From NCBI RefSeq assembly GCF_001667735.1, contig NZ_LZJN01000133.1, positions 1 through 64,000 on the forward strand: 64,000 bases of DNA, in the 5' to 3' direction. Positions 44,077 to 54,892 of the stretch are shown piece after piece; within the stretch, counting starts at the first letter, position 1; the number at the start of each line of letters is the position of its first letter. The notes beneath the pieces are model-generated. The model searched no databases and had not been told where the DNA came from. It saw only the letters and a list, made by a program, of their open reading frames with translations. A program made the translations under genes and the position numbers. This DNA comes from Mycobacterium sp. E183 (GTDB lineage: Bacteria > Actinomycetota > Actinomycetes > Mycobacteriales > Mycobacteriaceae).

Positions 44077-45567
44077 CTAGGCGGACAAGTCGCGGGTTGC
44101 CGGCCCCTCCAGCAGGGTGCCATCCGGGGCGAAGCGCGAGCCGTGCAACGGACATTCCCAGGCCTTGTCGGCGTCGTTCCAGTTCACGATCCCGCCGAGG
44201 TGCGGGCAGACCGGGGAAACGACATGTTCGGTGCCGTCTACCCGGCAGCGCGCCTCCAGATGCCACGGGGGCCCACTCACCACGCCGCCTTCGTCCGCGC
44301 CGGGGCTGCGGCGGCCGGTGCGCAGCAGCGGGGTGATCCAGCCCTTGGCCAGATCGAAGCCCACCTCGAGGTTGGCCTGCATGGCGGTCGGCAGCCCGGT
44401 CAGCTCATGGGGGCTCCAGCTGGCGAACGCCTTGGCCCAGTCCATTCGCCCGCCCAGGATGCGGCCGGACAGCGCCAGCGCCGCGGCGGCGCCGTTCGTC
44501 ATCCCCCACTTGTTGAATCCTGTTGCCACAAAGATGGTTTCGGTCTTGGGCAGGATGGGTCCGACGTAGGGCAGCTGGTCGATGGGCGTGTAATCCTGCG
44601 CCGACCAGAAATGCGTCTGCTCGGCACCCGGATAGTGTTTGCGGGCCCACGACGCCAGTTCCCCGAGCGCCTGCGACGGGCTCTTCTTGCGGCCCACGGT
44701 GTGGCCGGCCCCGCCCACGATCAGCCGCTCCTCGTCCGCGACGGGTGCGTAACGCACCGATCGGGTCGGCGAGTCGGTGGAGATCATCATCGGCCGGGTG
44801 ATGTTGCCGGGGACCTTGAACGCCATGCAGTAGGACCGGCTCGGCTTCACGCGCGCGAAGTATCCCCCGCGGTCCAGGATCGGGATGCCGGTGGCGAGCA
44901 CCAGCTGCTGGGCCTCGAGTTCCACGTCTCGCTCGGCGGCGTCGTTGACGTGTACGCGCACGCGGTCGCCGCGGCTGGACACCCGCCGGACCCGGGTGTG
45001 CTCGACGAGGCGGCCGCCGCGGCCGAGCAGTTCCGCCGCCAGCGCGTCAAGGAATGGCATGGGATCGAACTGCGCCTGGTCGGGCAGCCGCACCCCGCCG
45101 TGGTAAGGGAACGGCACGTCAGGGTCGTCGGCCCAAACTGCGGGCAGCCCAACCGCCTGGCAGGCCTGGAGCTCCAGTCGCGCCGATGGCACGCCCTTGG
45201 CGGACTGGGCGTAGGTGTAGGCGTCCTCGCGCTGCACCGCGATGCCATGCGACTCGCAGTAATCGATGACCCAGTCCTGGCCTTCGCGATTTCCGTCCAC
45301 GTAGGCGCGGGCCAGGTCCCTGCCATGTCTGGGCAGGATCTTCGACAGGTGGGTGGCCTGCAGCAGGCTGATCTTCGCCGTGGTGTTCCCGGTGGCGCAG
45401 GCCCCGACGGTGCGAGCCTCGAGCACCAGCACGTCCTTGCCGGCGCGGGCCAACAGCACCGCGGTCATCAGCCCGGTGATGCCTGCACCCACGACGATGA
45501 CATCCGCGGAGCGGGGGCCTTGGTCAAGCTGGCTTGCGGCCCAAGGCTGTTCGCCTCGGTTGGTCAT
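44077..45567 (-). CDS. FAD-dependent oxidoreductase fused to a Rieske domain
   Basis: This is a 496-residue two-domain protein. The DAO-type FAD domain opens with ADVIVVGAGITGLMTAVLLA and includes TGNTTAKISLLQ, and the second FAD loop IFVATGFNKWGMTNG. The C-terminal 90 residues are a Rieske 2Fe-2S domain: CPHLGGIVNWND (Cys-x-His) and WECPLHGSRFAPDG (Cys-x-x-His). Such fusions are thought to couple amine or proline-like oxidation to another redox carrier; the substrate is unknown. The start at 45567 is internal to a longer open frame that is not coding. It is convergent with the methyltransferase, 9 bases apart. Confidence 0.88.
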   Translation of the reverse strand: MTNRGEQPWAASQLDQGPRSADVIVVGAGITGLMTAVLLARAGKDVLVLEARTVGACATGNTTAKISLLQATHLSKILPRHGRDLARAYVDGNREGQDWVIDYCESHGIAVQREDAYTYAQSAKGVPSARLELQACQAVGLPAVWADDPDVPFPYHGGVRLPDQAQFDPMPFLDALAAELLGRGGRLVEHTRVRRVSSRGDRVRVHVNDAAERDVELEAQQLVLATGIPILDRGGYFARVKPSRSYCMAFKVPGNITRPMMISTDSPTRSVRYAPVADEERLIVGGAGHTVGRKKSPSQALGELASWARKHYPGAEQTHFWSAQDYTPIDQLPYVGPILPKTETIFVATGFNKWGMTNGAAAALALSGRILGGRMDWAKAFASWSPHELTGLPTAMQANLEVGFDLAKGWITPLLRTGRRSPGADEGGVVSGPPWHLEARCRVDGTEHVVSPVCPHLGGIVNWNDADKAWECPLHGSRFAPDGTLLEGPATRDLSA

Positions 45568-45641
45568 CCATAACGACGTCACGGGTGGGCTAATACCCCT
45601 GCCGAACCCGGGGAAACACCGCCGCGGCCCGGCGGGCGGCG

Positions 45642-46466
45642 TCACGCCCGCCTCAGCTGCGCTTTCGCCTCCCTGACCGATTCTTCCGCGGCGCGGCCGG
45701 CCCGCTTGGCCCGGTCGAAGGCCGCTTCGGCGCGTTCGAGTTCGCGCTCGGCGGTCCGCAACGCGGCGAACGCCTCGCCGCGACGCCTCCGGGCCGCATC
45801 GCGCTCGGCGCGGCGGTCGGACTGTGCGGCGTCGGCGTCGGCCGCCTTGCGCTCGGCGGCCGTAACGGCCGCCGTCAGTTTTTCGAGACGCCGCTGCGCG
45901 GCGACGTCTCGCGCTGACCGCTTGCCGGATTGTGGCGGGGATTTCGCCGGCCGCTTCCCGGCCTTGGCGGTGCGGGCGGAGGTCGTCGATACCGTGCTCG
46001 CGGCGCCGAGGTCGCCGAAACCCGACCACTGCTCGGGGCGCGCCAGCCGGCCGAGCCGCTGCCTGACCTCCGGTTCGGCGATGGCGGCTTGCAGCGTGCT
46101 GGCGATGTCGTCGCGGACGGCCGAGGACGGCTGTTTGACGCCGGCCGCGTCGAGTGCGGCCCGCATGAGCTCGCCGATGAGCCGGTGCTGCTGGGCCGAC
46201 AAGTCCCGGATGCGTGCCCCGTCCATGGCGGCGTGCGCGGCGCGCAGCTCGTCACCCAGCGCCGCCAGCCGCCGCCCGGTGTCGCGGTGCCGCAGCGCGA
46301 GCCGATTGACGATCCACGCCGCCGTGGTTGGCTTGTTGCAAGCGGAAATTCGCTTGGCCGCCGTGTCGTCCCCGCGGCGTTTGGCCGCGGCGGTCAATCT
46401 GGTGCGCTCCGCGGTGAACTCCTTTGGCGTTGCCCAATAAAGGCTGTCCAGTTCGTCGTCGGCCAT
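45642..46466 (-). CDS. Hypothetical protein with C-terminal coiled coil
   Basis: This is a 274-residue soluble protein. The first 150 residues are helical: LDSLYWATPKEFTAERTRLT, KPTTAAWIVNRLALRHRD and a conserved-looking GELMRAALDAAGV. Then a Ser/Lys linker and about 95 residues of Ala/Glu/Arg-rich coiled coil (AERELERAEAAFDRAKRAGR). It resembles mycobacterial conserved hypotheticals found near redox genes, without known function. The start at 46466 (MADDELDS) is preferred; upstream in-frame codons read a non-conserved Arg/Pro leader. Confidence 0.8.
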   Translation of the reverse strand: MADDELDSLYWATPKEFTAERTRLTAAAKRRGDDTAAKRISACNKPTTAAWIVNRLALRHRDTGRRLAALGDELRAAHAAMDGARIRDLSAQQHRLIGELMRAALDAAGVKQPSSAVRDDIASTLQAAIAEPEVRQRLGRLARPEQWSGFGDLGAASTVSTTSARTAKAGKRPAKSPPQSGKRSARDVAAQRRLEKLTAAVTAAERKAADADAAQSDRRAERDAARRRRGEAFAALRTAERELERAEAAFDRAKRAGRAAEESVREAKAQLRRA

Positions 46467-46602
46467 GACGCCATGATCCACGCGCCGGGGCTCGGTCGGT
46501 TTAAAAACCGCACCTCCGTGGCACCTGAAGGACAACATCGTCGCGCCGGGAGGCGAGCGACTTCGGCCCGGCACCAACAGAAGGCAAGGATCCCTCAGCT
46601 CG

Positions 46603-47886
46603 ATGACGCCCAAGACCGGTGGTCGGCCCGCTCCCCGGATCCCCCGGGATCGCCGGTTATTGGTCGCCGTTTCGGCGGCCGTCGTACTGGTGGGCGCCGT
46701 CGTGATCGCGGTGTCCCTCGGTTGCTTCGGCGGCGGTGGGTGCGGTCACCGCAGTGCCTCGTCCAAGGCCTCGGGGCCGGCTCAGGTGACGATCACGCCG
46801 GCCCCCGACGCGCACGACGTCGATCCGGTCGCGCCCGTGATGGTCAAGGCCGACACCGGAACGCTGACCGACGTCCGAATGGTCAACGAAAGCGGCAAAT
46901 CGGTGCAGGGCGTGACGACACCCGACAACACCGTGTGGAAGCCCACCGTCCCCCTGGGCTACGGCCGCACCTATACGCTGACGGTTACCAGCCGCGGTCC
47001 CAACGGCATTGCGTCCACCCAAGTTTCGTCATTTTCGACGCTGAAACCGTCCAACCAGACCAAGGTGTCGTTCACCACCACGTCGGAGGCCGTCCTCAAA
47101 GATGGCGGCACGTATGGGGTCGGGACGGTGATCGTCGCGCACTTCGACGAACAGATCGCCGACCGCGCCGCCGCCGAGCGCCAGCTGGCGGTGACCACCA
47201 ACCCGAAGGTGGAGGGTTCGTGGTACTGGGTCGACGACCAGAACGCCCATTGGCGCCCGGAGCACTACTACGCCCCGGGCACGACCGTCACGGCCGAAGC
47301 CAAGATCTATGGAATCTCTTTGGGCAATGGCCTATTCGGGCAGGACGACACCAAAGTGTCGTTCCGGATCGGCGACGCCCACGTATCGATCGCCGACGAC
47401 GCGACTCATCAGGTCAGCGTCTTCGACAACGGAGCCCTGGTCCGCACGATGCCCACCTCGATGGGGATGGGCGGCACCGAAAACGTCGGCGGCAAGAGCA
47501 TCTCGCTGTGGACTCCCCCGGGCGTCTACACGGTGCTCGACAAGGGGAACCCCGTCGTCATGGACTCCTCCACGTTCGGGCTGCCGAAGAACTCCCGCCT
47601 GGGCTACCGCGAGACCATCAACTGGGCCACCAAGATCAGCACCGACGGCATTTACCTGCACGAGCTGGACGCCACGGTGTGGGCACAGGGCCATCAGGAC
47701 ACCTCGCACGGCTGCCTGAACCTCAACGCCGACAACGCGAAATGGTTCTACGACTTCTCCGTGCCCGGCGACGTGGTCGAGGTCCGCAACAGCGGCGGCC
47801 CGCCGCTGACGCTGGCGCAGAACGGTGACTGGACACTCAGCTGGGACGACTGGCGCAAAGGCAGCGCCCTGAAGCCCCAGACGTGA
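46603..47886 (+). CDS. L,D-transpeptidase with two Ig-like domains
   Basis: This 427-residue protein has a membrane anchor at residues 20-40 (LLVAVSAAVVLVGAVVIAVS), then Cys at SLGCFGG, a poor lipobox. Two Ig-like domains (about 58-150 and 153-270) precede the YkuD catalytic domain (about 275-400). IYLHELDATVWAQGHQDTSH, followed by GCLNLN, gives the HxnSHGC motif with nucleophile Cys371. The C-terminal W-rich segment (WTLSWDDWRKGS) is typical of mycobacterial Ldt. It forms 3-3 cross-links in peptidoglycan and is inhibited by carbapenems in family members. Which of Ldt1-5 it corresponds to is not decided. Confidence 0.9.
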   Translation: MTPKTGGRPAPRIPRDRRLLVAVSAAVVLVGAVVIAVSLGCFGGGGCGHRSASSKASGPAQVTITPAPDAHDVDPVAPVMVKADTGTLTDVRMVNESGKSVQGVTTPDNTVWKPTVPLGYGRTYTLTVTSRGPNGIASTQVSSFSTLKPSNQTKVSFTTTSEAVLKDGGTYGVGTVIVAHFDEQIADRAAAERQLAVTTNPKVEGSWYWVDDQNAHWRPEHYYAPGTTVTAEAKIYGISLGNGLFGQDDTKVSFRIGDAHVSIADDATHQVSVFDNGALVRTMPTSMGMGGTENVGGKSISLWTPPGVYTVLDKGNPVVMDSSTFGLPKNSRLGYRETINWATKISTDGIYLHELDATVWAQGHQDTSHGCLNLNADNAKWFYDFSVPGDVVEVRNSGGPPLTLAQNGDWTLSWDDWRKGSALKPQT

Positions 47887-47934
47887 CGCGGTTCATTCGT
47901 CACCGCCGGTTGTGCCCCACTTCACAGTAAAGTC

Positions 47935-47970
47935 TTGACTCGATCCAAATAAGTGCGTCATATTGGTGCG
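47935..47970 (+). promoter_or_regulatory. furA promoter, probably leaderless, with FurA-box-like AT stretch
   Basis: TTGACT (47935-47940) and CATATT (47959-47964) are spaced 18 bases apart, and the GTG start of furA begins at 47971, six bases after the -10. This matches the known arrangement of the mycobacterial furA promoter, where transcription begins at or next to the GTG and FurA binds the AT-rich stretch overlapping the -35. Here that stretch is CCAAATAAG between the hexamers. The match is to remembered sequence. Confidence 0.75.
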
Positions 47971-48411
47971 GTGTCATCGACGGCCGATTACGCGGAACGA
48001 CTGCGCATGGCCGATCTCCGGGTGACCCGACCCAGGGTCGCGGTGCTGGAGGCCGTCGACGCCCACCCGCACTCCGACACCGAGACGATCTTCTCGGCCG
48101 TCCGCGTGGGCCTCCCCGACGTGTCCCGCCAGGCGGTTTACGACGTCCTCAACGCGCTGAGCTCGGTCGGTTTGGTGCGTAGGATCCAGCCCTCCGGGTC
48201 GGTCGCCCGCTATGAGTCGCGGGTCGGCGACAACCACCACCACGTGGTGTGCCGGTCCTGCGGCGTGATCGCCGACATCGATTGCGCCGTCGGCGAGGCG
48301 CCCTGTCTCACCCCGTCGGACGACAACGACGTTCTGGATGGCTTCGTCCTGGACGAGGCCGAGGTCATCTACTGGGGCGTCTGCCCCGATTGTTCGACTG
48401 CAGGTTCCTAG
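47971..48411 (+). CDS. furA: Ferric uptake regulator family repressor FurA
   Basis: This 146-residue protein represses furA-katG and is relieved by peroxide. The winged helix is ADLRVTRPRVAVLEAVDAHP and VSRQAVYDVLNALSSVGLVR. Metal and regulatory residues are in GDNHHHVVCRSCGVIADIDC with CxxC, and in a second CPDC near the C-terminus (WGVCPDCS). The GTG 47971 start is chosen to match M. tuberculosis FurA and the leaderless promoter; an ATG at 47953 lies inside that promoter. katG begins 35 bases downstream, as in other mycobacteria. Confidence 0.95.
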   Translation: MSSTADYAERLRMADLRVTRPRVAVLEAVDAHPHSDTETIFSAVRVGLPDVSRQAVYDVLNALSSVGLVRRIQPSGSVARYESRVGDNHHHVVCRSCGVIADIDCAVGEAPCLTPSDDNDVLDGFVLDEAEVIYWGVCPDCSTAGS

Positions 48412-48434
48412 ATCGCAGCCCCATCACCCCCTAA

Positions 48435-50687
<2,253 letters not shown>

Positions 50688-50702
50688 GACCGCCATAGCA
50701 AG

Positions 50703-50737
50703 CGGCGCCCCGCGGGCCATCGGGTCGCGGGGCGCCG
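50703..50737. terminator. Perfect 12-bp hairpin after katG
   Basis: CGGCGCCCCGCG (50703-50714) and CGCGGGGCGCCG (50726-50737) form a perfect stem with an 11-base loop, starting 15 bases after the katG stop. No T-run follows. It is the likely end of the furA-katG transcript. Confidence 0.8.
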
Positions 50738-50871
50738 TGCGTCAGGTGAGTGATCGGTCGACTCGCGACACATAAACGGCGCACACGACACGCCGCGAAC
50801 ACTCGCCGTGGTTTATGTCTCGTGGTCCTCGGGCGCCGGCCGACCGGCTGAATCAGCGGGTGCTGGTGCGG

Positions 50872-51657
50872 TCACCATTCGCCGCGGGCCACGAGCACCT
50901 CGCGGAGCACATCCGCCCGATCCGTGATGATGCCGTCGACGCCGCTATCGAAAAGTGCGTGCATGGTGTCCGGGTCGTCGACCGTCCAGGCGTGCACCTG
51001 GCGTCCGGACTCGTGCAGGGCGCGGACGAGTCCGCGCGTGATGATCGGTATCCGACCCAGCCGTGGCGGCAGCTGCAGGCAGTCACTGTCCCGCAACAGC
51101 TGCCAGGCATAGGCCCGGCTTGCCGGCGTTTGGGCCGCCGGCAACGCCAGGAACGCGCCGATACCCGCCGAACTGGCCACCCGCCTGGACAGCAGCCTCA
51201 GCGCCCGACGCCGACGGCGTTCGGAAAACGAGGTGATCAACACCCGGTCGTGCGCCTTCATTCGCTCGATCACCTCGACGGTGGGAACGACGGCGGACGC
51301 GGACTTGATATCGATGTTGACCCGTATGTCCGGCAGCGTGGCGAGGAGCTCTTCGAGGGTCGGTATCGATTCTCCCGCGCCCAGATGCAGGTGGCGGACG
51401 TCGCGCCAATCCGAGCGGTCGATGGCGCCCGTTGCGCCCGCGTCCGACCTGAAGGCGCGGTCGTGCAGGATCACGGCGACGCCGTCGCGTGTCGCCCGAA
51501 CGTCGGTCTCGATGTATCGAAACCCAAGCTTGGCCGCCTCGCAGAACGCTCCCATGCTGTTCATCGGCCACTTGAACGACGTAAACCCCCTGTGCGCCAT
51601 GGCGATTCGCCCGGCACTACGCAGAAACTGCACGGTGGGCACGCCGCGATCAGCCAT
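50872..51657 (-). CDS. Glycerophosphodiester phosphodiesterase
   Basis: This is a 261-residue GDPD-family TIM barrel. IAMAHRGFTSFKWPMNS provides the conserved His-Arg-Gly, FRYIETDVRATRDGVAVILH the metal-binding ETD and second His, and VNIDIKSASA the acid of strand three; GVDGIITDRADVLREVL closes the domain. It hydrolyses glycerophosphodiesters to glycerol 3-phosphate and an alcohol. No signal peptide is seen. The start is the ATG at 51657, 16 bases after the DUF1906 gene, so the two are probably cotranscribed. Confidence 0.88.
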   Translation of the reverse strand: MADRGVPTVQFLRSAGRIAMAHRGFTSFKWPMNSMGAFCEAAKLGFRYIETDVRATRDGVAVILHDRAFRSDAGATGAIDRSDWRDVRHLHLGAGESIPTLEELLATLPDIRVNIDIKSASAVVPTVEVIERMKAHDRVLITSFSERRRRRALRLLSRRVASSAGIGAFLALPAAQTPASRAYAWQLLRDSDCLQLPPRLGRIPIITRGLVRALHESGRQVHAWTVDDPDTMHALFDSGVDGIITDRADVLREVLVARGEW

Positions 51658-51673
51658 CAGCCGCCTGCACGGC

Positions 51674-52480
51674 TCACCGATCCAGGCCCCATTGGCCGTA
51701 GTCGGCCGCCAACACCTCGTCGATGTCGACGTTGATCCCGCCAAGGAGCGGGCTTGGGTTGCTTGGGCTGTTGACCACGGACTGGTAAAGAACCGCGGCG
51801 GGTTCGCGCGCGCCGTGCGACCACGACTTCGTCTGCCAAGCCCACCGGTGCCCGGGTGTGGTCGAGTTCCCGACGACGCCGTCCCGGATCGCCCAGCCGC
51901 ACGCGTTGGCATGCCCGTAGATGCCGGTGCGGCCCACGCCCAGCGCGGAGTTGATGCCCCGAAACCACTGCACCGCAACGCTGTTCCAGGTGTTCTCGTC
52001 GATGTCGTCGTCGACGCTGAAGAATATCGGCGCCGAGCCCGGGCCCCCCGCCGCGGCGTGCAACCGTTGCGCCGTCCGGGCATCGGCCACCCCGCCGTCG
52101 TAGCCGCGGGTGTAATCCGACGGGTCCGGCCACCCGGGTTTGCCGTACTGGAAATTGCTGACGATCTGCAAACCCGCGGCGCGCAGCGCGTCCGCGTACT
52201 CGCGGGTGATCGGCTTCGCCTCGAAATTCGCGCCCGGCCGCGACTCGGAAACGTAATTCACCACCCCGGCATAGCCCGCCGATTTGATCTCGTCCGGCGA
52301 AATCCTGCGCTCGGCGAAATCGATCAGCCGCAGGTCGGCGGCGAATGCCGTCGGCGCGGCGGAGTTGGCGGCCGAGGTCACGAAGCTGAGGAAAGCGGGC
52401 GCCACGGCAAGTTTTAGGACGTCGCGTCGCGACGCCGATCGCCGTCCGCGGCGTTCGCCTGATGCAGCCGAACCCTGCAC
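51674..52480 (-). CDS. Tat-exported DUF1906 (glycoside-hydrolase-like) protein
   Basis: This is a 268-residue protein. SASRRDVLKLAVAPAFLSFV is a Tat signal with twin arginine (residues 17-21), cleaved near AFAA-D. The DUF1906 domain fills the rest: LRLIDFAERRISPDEIKSAG, GYAGVVNYVSESRPG, IVSNFQYG and PIFFSVDDDIDEN, with a TIM-barrel-like order related to GH25-type lysozymes. Rv2525c of M. tuberculosis is the nearest relative known to me; it affects the cell wall. The GTG at 52480 is the start. A GDPD gene follows in the same direction. Confidence 0.9.
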   Translation of the reverse strand: MQGSAASGERRGRRSASRRDVLKLAVAPAFLSFVTSAANSAAPTAFAADLRLIDFAERRISPDEIKSAGYAGVVNYVSESRPGANFEAKPITREYADALRAAGLQIVSNFQYGKPGWPDPSDYTRGYDGGVADARTAQRLHAAAGGPGSAPIFFSVDDDIDENTWNSVAVQWFRGINSALGVGRTGIYGHANACGWAIRDGVVGNSTTPGHRWAWQTKSWSHGAREPAAVLYQSVVNSPSNPSPLLGGINVDIDEVLAADYGQWGLDR

Positions 52481-52874
52481 CGCGCGATGGTAACAAACAG
52501 CTCAGGACCGGTGCTGCGACTGCGCGGCACCGAACACCGTCGGCTTGGGCCCCCCGCGGTGCGCCGGCGGAGGTGAGGAACACCCATCGCCGACTGCCGC
52601 GCGGCTGCGCAGGCGCGCGCGCATTCTCCGCCGAGTGGCCGCTCGGACTCTGGTCAACCCCGGTCGGGGCCGGGTGGCATGATCCTTAAGTGCCGGATTT
52701 CCGTGGGATCGTTTTCGCGGGTGCCGGTGATGTTCGAGCTCGTTGCGCTCGATTAGGTGATCGAACTATAGTCTGGACACATGTCCAGTTTGCTGTCACG
52801 GAGTTCGGGAGTCCGTTGACCGCGATGGGTTCGGCGCTGTTCCGCGGTCATTCACCAGCAAAGAAGAGTTGAGT
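52481..52874. promoter_or_regulatory. 394-base divergent gap with operator before the glycosyltransferase operon
   Basis: This gap lies between the DUF1906 start (minus) and the GT4 start (plus). It holds a likely promoter with TATAGT at 52767-52772 and a weak TTGCGC at 52743-52748 (18-base spacer), followed directly by the palindrome listed separately. The remaining 260 bases show no gene; a short frame at 52690-52872 crosses the promoter and is not credible. Confidence 0.5.
52773..52788. promoter_or_regulatory. Palindromic operator CTGGACA-CA-TGTCCAG
   Basis: CTGGACA and TGTCCAG are perfect 7-base arms around a 2-base centre, starting one base after the -10-like TATAGT. This placement would block transcription start when a repressor is bound. 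The form is typical of TetR-family sites. The GT4 gene starts 86 bases downstream. The cognate regulator is not in the immediate neighbourhood. Confidence 0.65.
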
Positions 52875-54140
52875 ATGCGAATTGCCCTGCTGTCCTACCG
52901 TAGTAAAACTCATTGCGGCGGACAGGGCGTCTACGTGCGCCATCTCAGCCACGGACTGGTGGAACTCGGTCATGACGTCGAGGTGTTCTCCGGCCAGCCC
53001 TACCCCGACCTGCTCGATCCGCGGGTGCGGCTGACCAAGGTCCCCAGCCTCGACCTCTACCGCGAGCCCGACCCGTTCCGCGTGCCGCGGCCCAGCGAAA
53101 TCCGTGACTCGATCGACCTGTTGGAACTGCTTACCACCTGGACCGCCGGGTTCCCGGAACCGCGGACGTTCACCATGCGCGCCGCCCGGTTGCTGGCCGG
53201 CCGGACCGCCGATTTCGACGTCGTCCACGACAACCAGAGCCTGGGCACCGGACTGCTCACGATCGCCGGCGCGGGCCTGCCGGTGGTGGCCACCGTGCAC
53301 CACCCCATCACCCGTGACCGGGTGCTCGACCTGGCCGCCGCGCGGTGGTGGCGAAAACCGTTGGTGCAGCGATGGTATGGATTTCTCGGCATGCAGCAGC
53401 AGGTCGCACGCCAGATTCCCGACCTGCTGACGGTCTCCTCGTCGTCGGCCGCGGACATCGTCAGCGACTTCGGCGTCTCCCCCGACCAGCTGCACGTCGT
53501 GCCGCTGGGCGTGAACACCGAGCTGTTCAAGCCGGCGTCGCGGCCCCGGCAGGCCGGACGGATCATCGCGATCGCCAGCGCCGATACGCCGCTCAAGGGG
53601 GTGCGCACGCTGCTGCACGCGGTGGCCCGCCTGCGCACGCGCAGAGATCTCGAGCTGCGCCTCGTCGCCAAGGTGGAGCCCAACGGTCCCACCCACAAAC
53701 TCATCGCCGAGCTCGGCATCTCCGACATCGTCCACATCACCAGCGGGCTTTCCGACGCCGAGCTCGCGGCGCTGTTCGCGTCGGCCGAGGTCGCCTGCAT
53801 TCCGTCGCTCTACGAAGGGTTCTCGCTGCCCGCGGTGGAGGCCATGGCCAGCGGGACGCCGATCGTGGCCAGCCGGGTGGGCGCACTCCCCGAAGTCCTG
53901 GGCACCGACGGCGCGTGCGCCGAGCTGGTGCCGCCCGCCGACGTCGACGCGCTCACTCGCGCGCTCGGTGACCTGCTGGACTCGCCGGAGAAGCGGCGGA
54001 GCCTGGGCGAGGCGGGACGCACCCGCGCGGTCAACGTCTTCAGCTGGGAGGCCGTGGCCGCGCAGACGGTTCGGGTGTATGACCGCGCGATCGCCCGTAA
54101 CACCGCTGCGTCGGCGACCGAGGGGGAAGCGCGATGCTGA
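52875..54140 (+). CDS. Family 4 glycosyltransferase
   Basis: This is a 421-residue GT-B enzyme. The N-terminal acceptor domain has MRIALLSYRSKTHCGGQGVY with the GGxGxY glycine loop. The donor domain has LHVVPLGVNTELFKPASRP, IAIASADTPLKGVRTLL and PSLYEGFSLPAVEAMASGTP, the EGFxLPxxEAM retaining GT4 motif. Start ATG 52875 follows AAGAAGAG; a TTG six bases earlier is possible. It overlaps the methyltransferase gene by 7 bases. It is the first gene of a three-gene operon under the palindromic operator. The acceptor is unknown. Confidence 0.9.
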   Translation: MRIALLSYRSKTHCGGQGVYVRHLSHGLVELGHDVEVFSGQPYPDLLDPRVRLTKVPSLDLYREPDPFRVPRPSEIRDSIDLLELLTTWTAGFPEPRTFTMRAARLLAGRTADFDVVHDNQSLGTGLLTIAGAGLPVVATVHHPITRDRVLDLAAARWWRKPLVQRWYGFLGMQQQVARQIPDLLTVSSSSAADIVSDFGVSPDQLHVVPLGVNTELFKPASRPRQAGRIIAIASADTPLKGVRTLLHAVARLRTRRDLELRLVAKVEPNGPTHKLIAELGISDIVHITSGLSDAELAALFASAEVACIPSLYEGFSLPAVEAMASGTPIVASRVGALPEVLGTDGACAELVPPADVDALTRALGDLLDSPEKRRSLGEAGRTRAVNVFSWEAVAAQTVRVYDRAIARNTAASATEGEARC

Positions 54141-54892
54141 CGGTGGATTTCGACCGGCTGCGGATCGGGCCGGCCACCAAGGTCATCGACGTCGGTTGCG
54201 GGGCCGGCCGGCACGCATTCGAGGCGTATCGGCGCGGAGCCGACGTGGTCGCGTTCGACCAGGACGAGGCCGAATTGCGTTCGGTGGACACCATTTTGCG
54301 CGCGATGGCGGAAACCGGGGAGGCGCCCGCCGCGGCGTCGGCGAGGGTGGTGGTCGGCGACGCGCTGAAGTTGCCGTATGCCGACGAGACGTTCGACTGC
54401 GTGATCGCGTCCGAAATCCTCGAGCACATCCCGCATGACGACGCCGCCATCGCCGAACTGATCAGGGTGCTCAAGGTGGGCGGCACGTTGGCGGTCAGTG
54501 TGCCGCGCTGGCTTCCGGAGCGGGTGTGTTGGTTGCTGTCCGACGAATACCACAGCAACGAGGGCGGCCACGTGCGTATCTACCGGGCCAGTGAATTGCG
54601 CGCGAAGATCCTCGATGGCGGGATGCAATTGACGCATGCCCACCACGCGCACGCGCTGCACGCCCCCTTCTGGTGGTTGAAATGCGCCGTGGGAGTGTCG
54701 AACACCGAGCACCGCGCCGTGACCGCGTACCACAAACTCCTGGTGTGGGACCTGATGCGGCGACCGAGGGTGACGCAGTTGGCCGAATCGCTGCTCAATC
54801 CGCTGGTCGGCAAGAGCGTGGCCATGTACTTCGTCAAGCATCCGGCGGCAGAAAGCCAAGCGACGGTGGGATATTCAGTTGCGTCGGGTTAA
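54134..54892 (+). CDS. Class I SAM-dependent methyltransferase in the GT4 operon
   Basis: This 252-residue protein has motif I KVIDVGCGAGRHAFEAYRRG (about residues 16-35), motif II VVAFDQDEAEL, and IASEILEHIPHDDAAIAELI, with post-motif GGTLAVSVPRWLPE. The C-terminal part contains HHAHALHAPFWWLKCA, rich in His and Trp, probably the substrate cap. It starts within the GT4 gene (7-base overlap) and is itself overlapped by the toroid gene by 14 bases, so the three are made together. It likely methylates the product or precursor of GT4. Confidence 0.9.
   Translation: MLTVDFDRLRIGPATKVIDVGCGAGRHAFEAYRRGADVVAFDQDEAELRSVDTILRAMAETGEAPAAASARVVVGDALKLPYADETFDCVIASEILEHIPHDDAAIAELIRVLKVGGTLAVSVPRWLPERVCWLLSDEYHSNEGGHVRIYRASELRAKILDGGMQLTHAHHAHALHAPFWWLKCAVGVSNTEHRAVTAYHKLLVWDLMRRPRVTQLAESLLNPLVGKSVAMYFVKHPAAESQATVGYSVASG

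Noticed and set aside
44077..46029. 650-codon version of the FAD-Rieske gene
   Set aside because: The FAD domain begins just after 45567; upstream codons are antisense-like and overlap the coiled-coil gene in another frame.
52690..52872. 60-codon plus-strand frame before the GT4 gene
   Set aside because: It runs through the predicted promoter and operator and has no ribosome-binding site.
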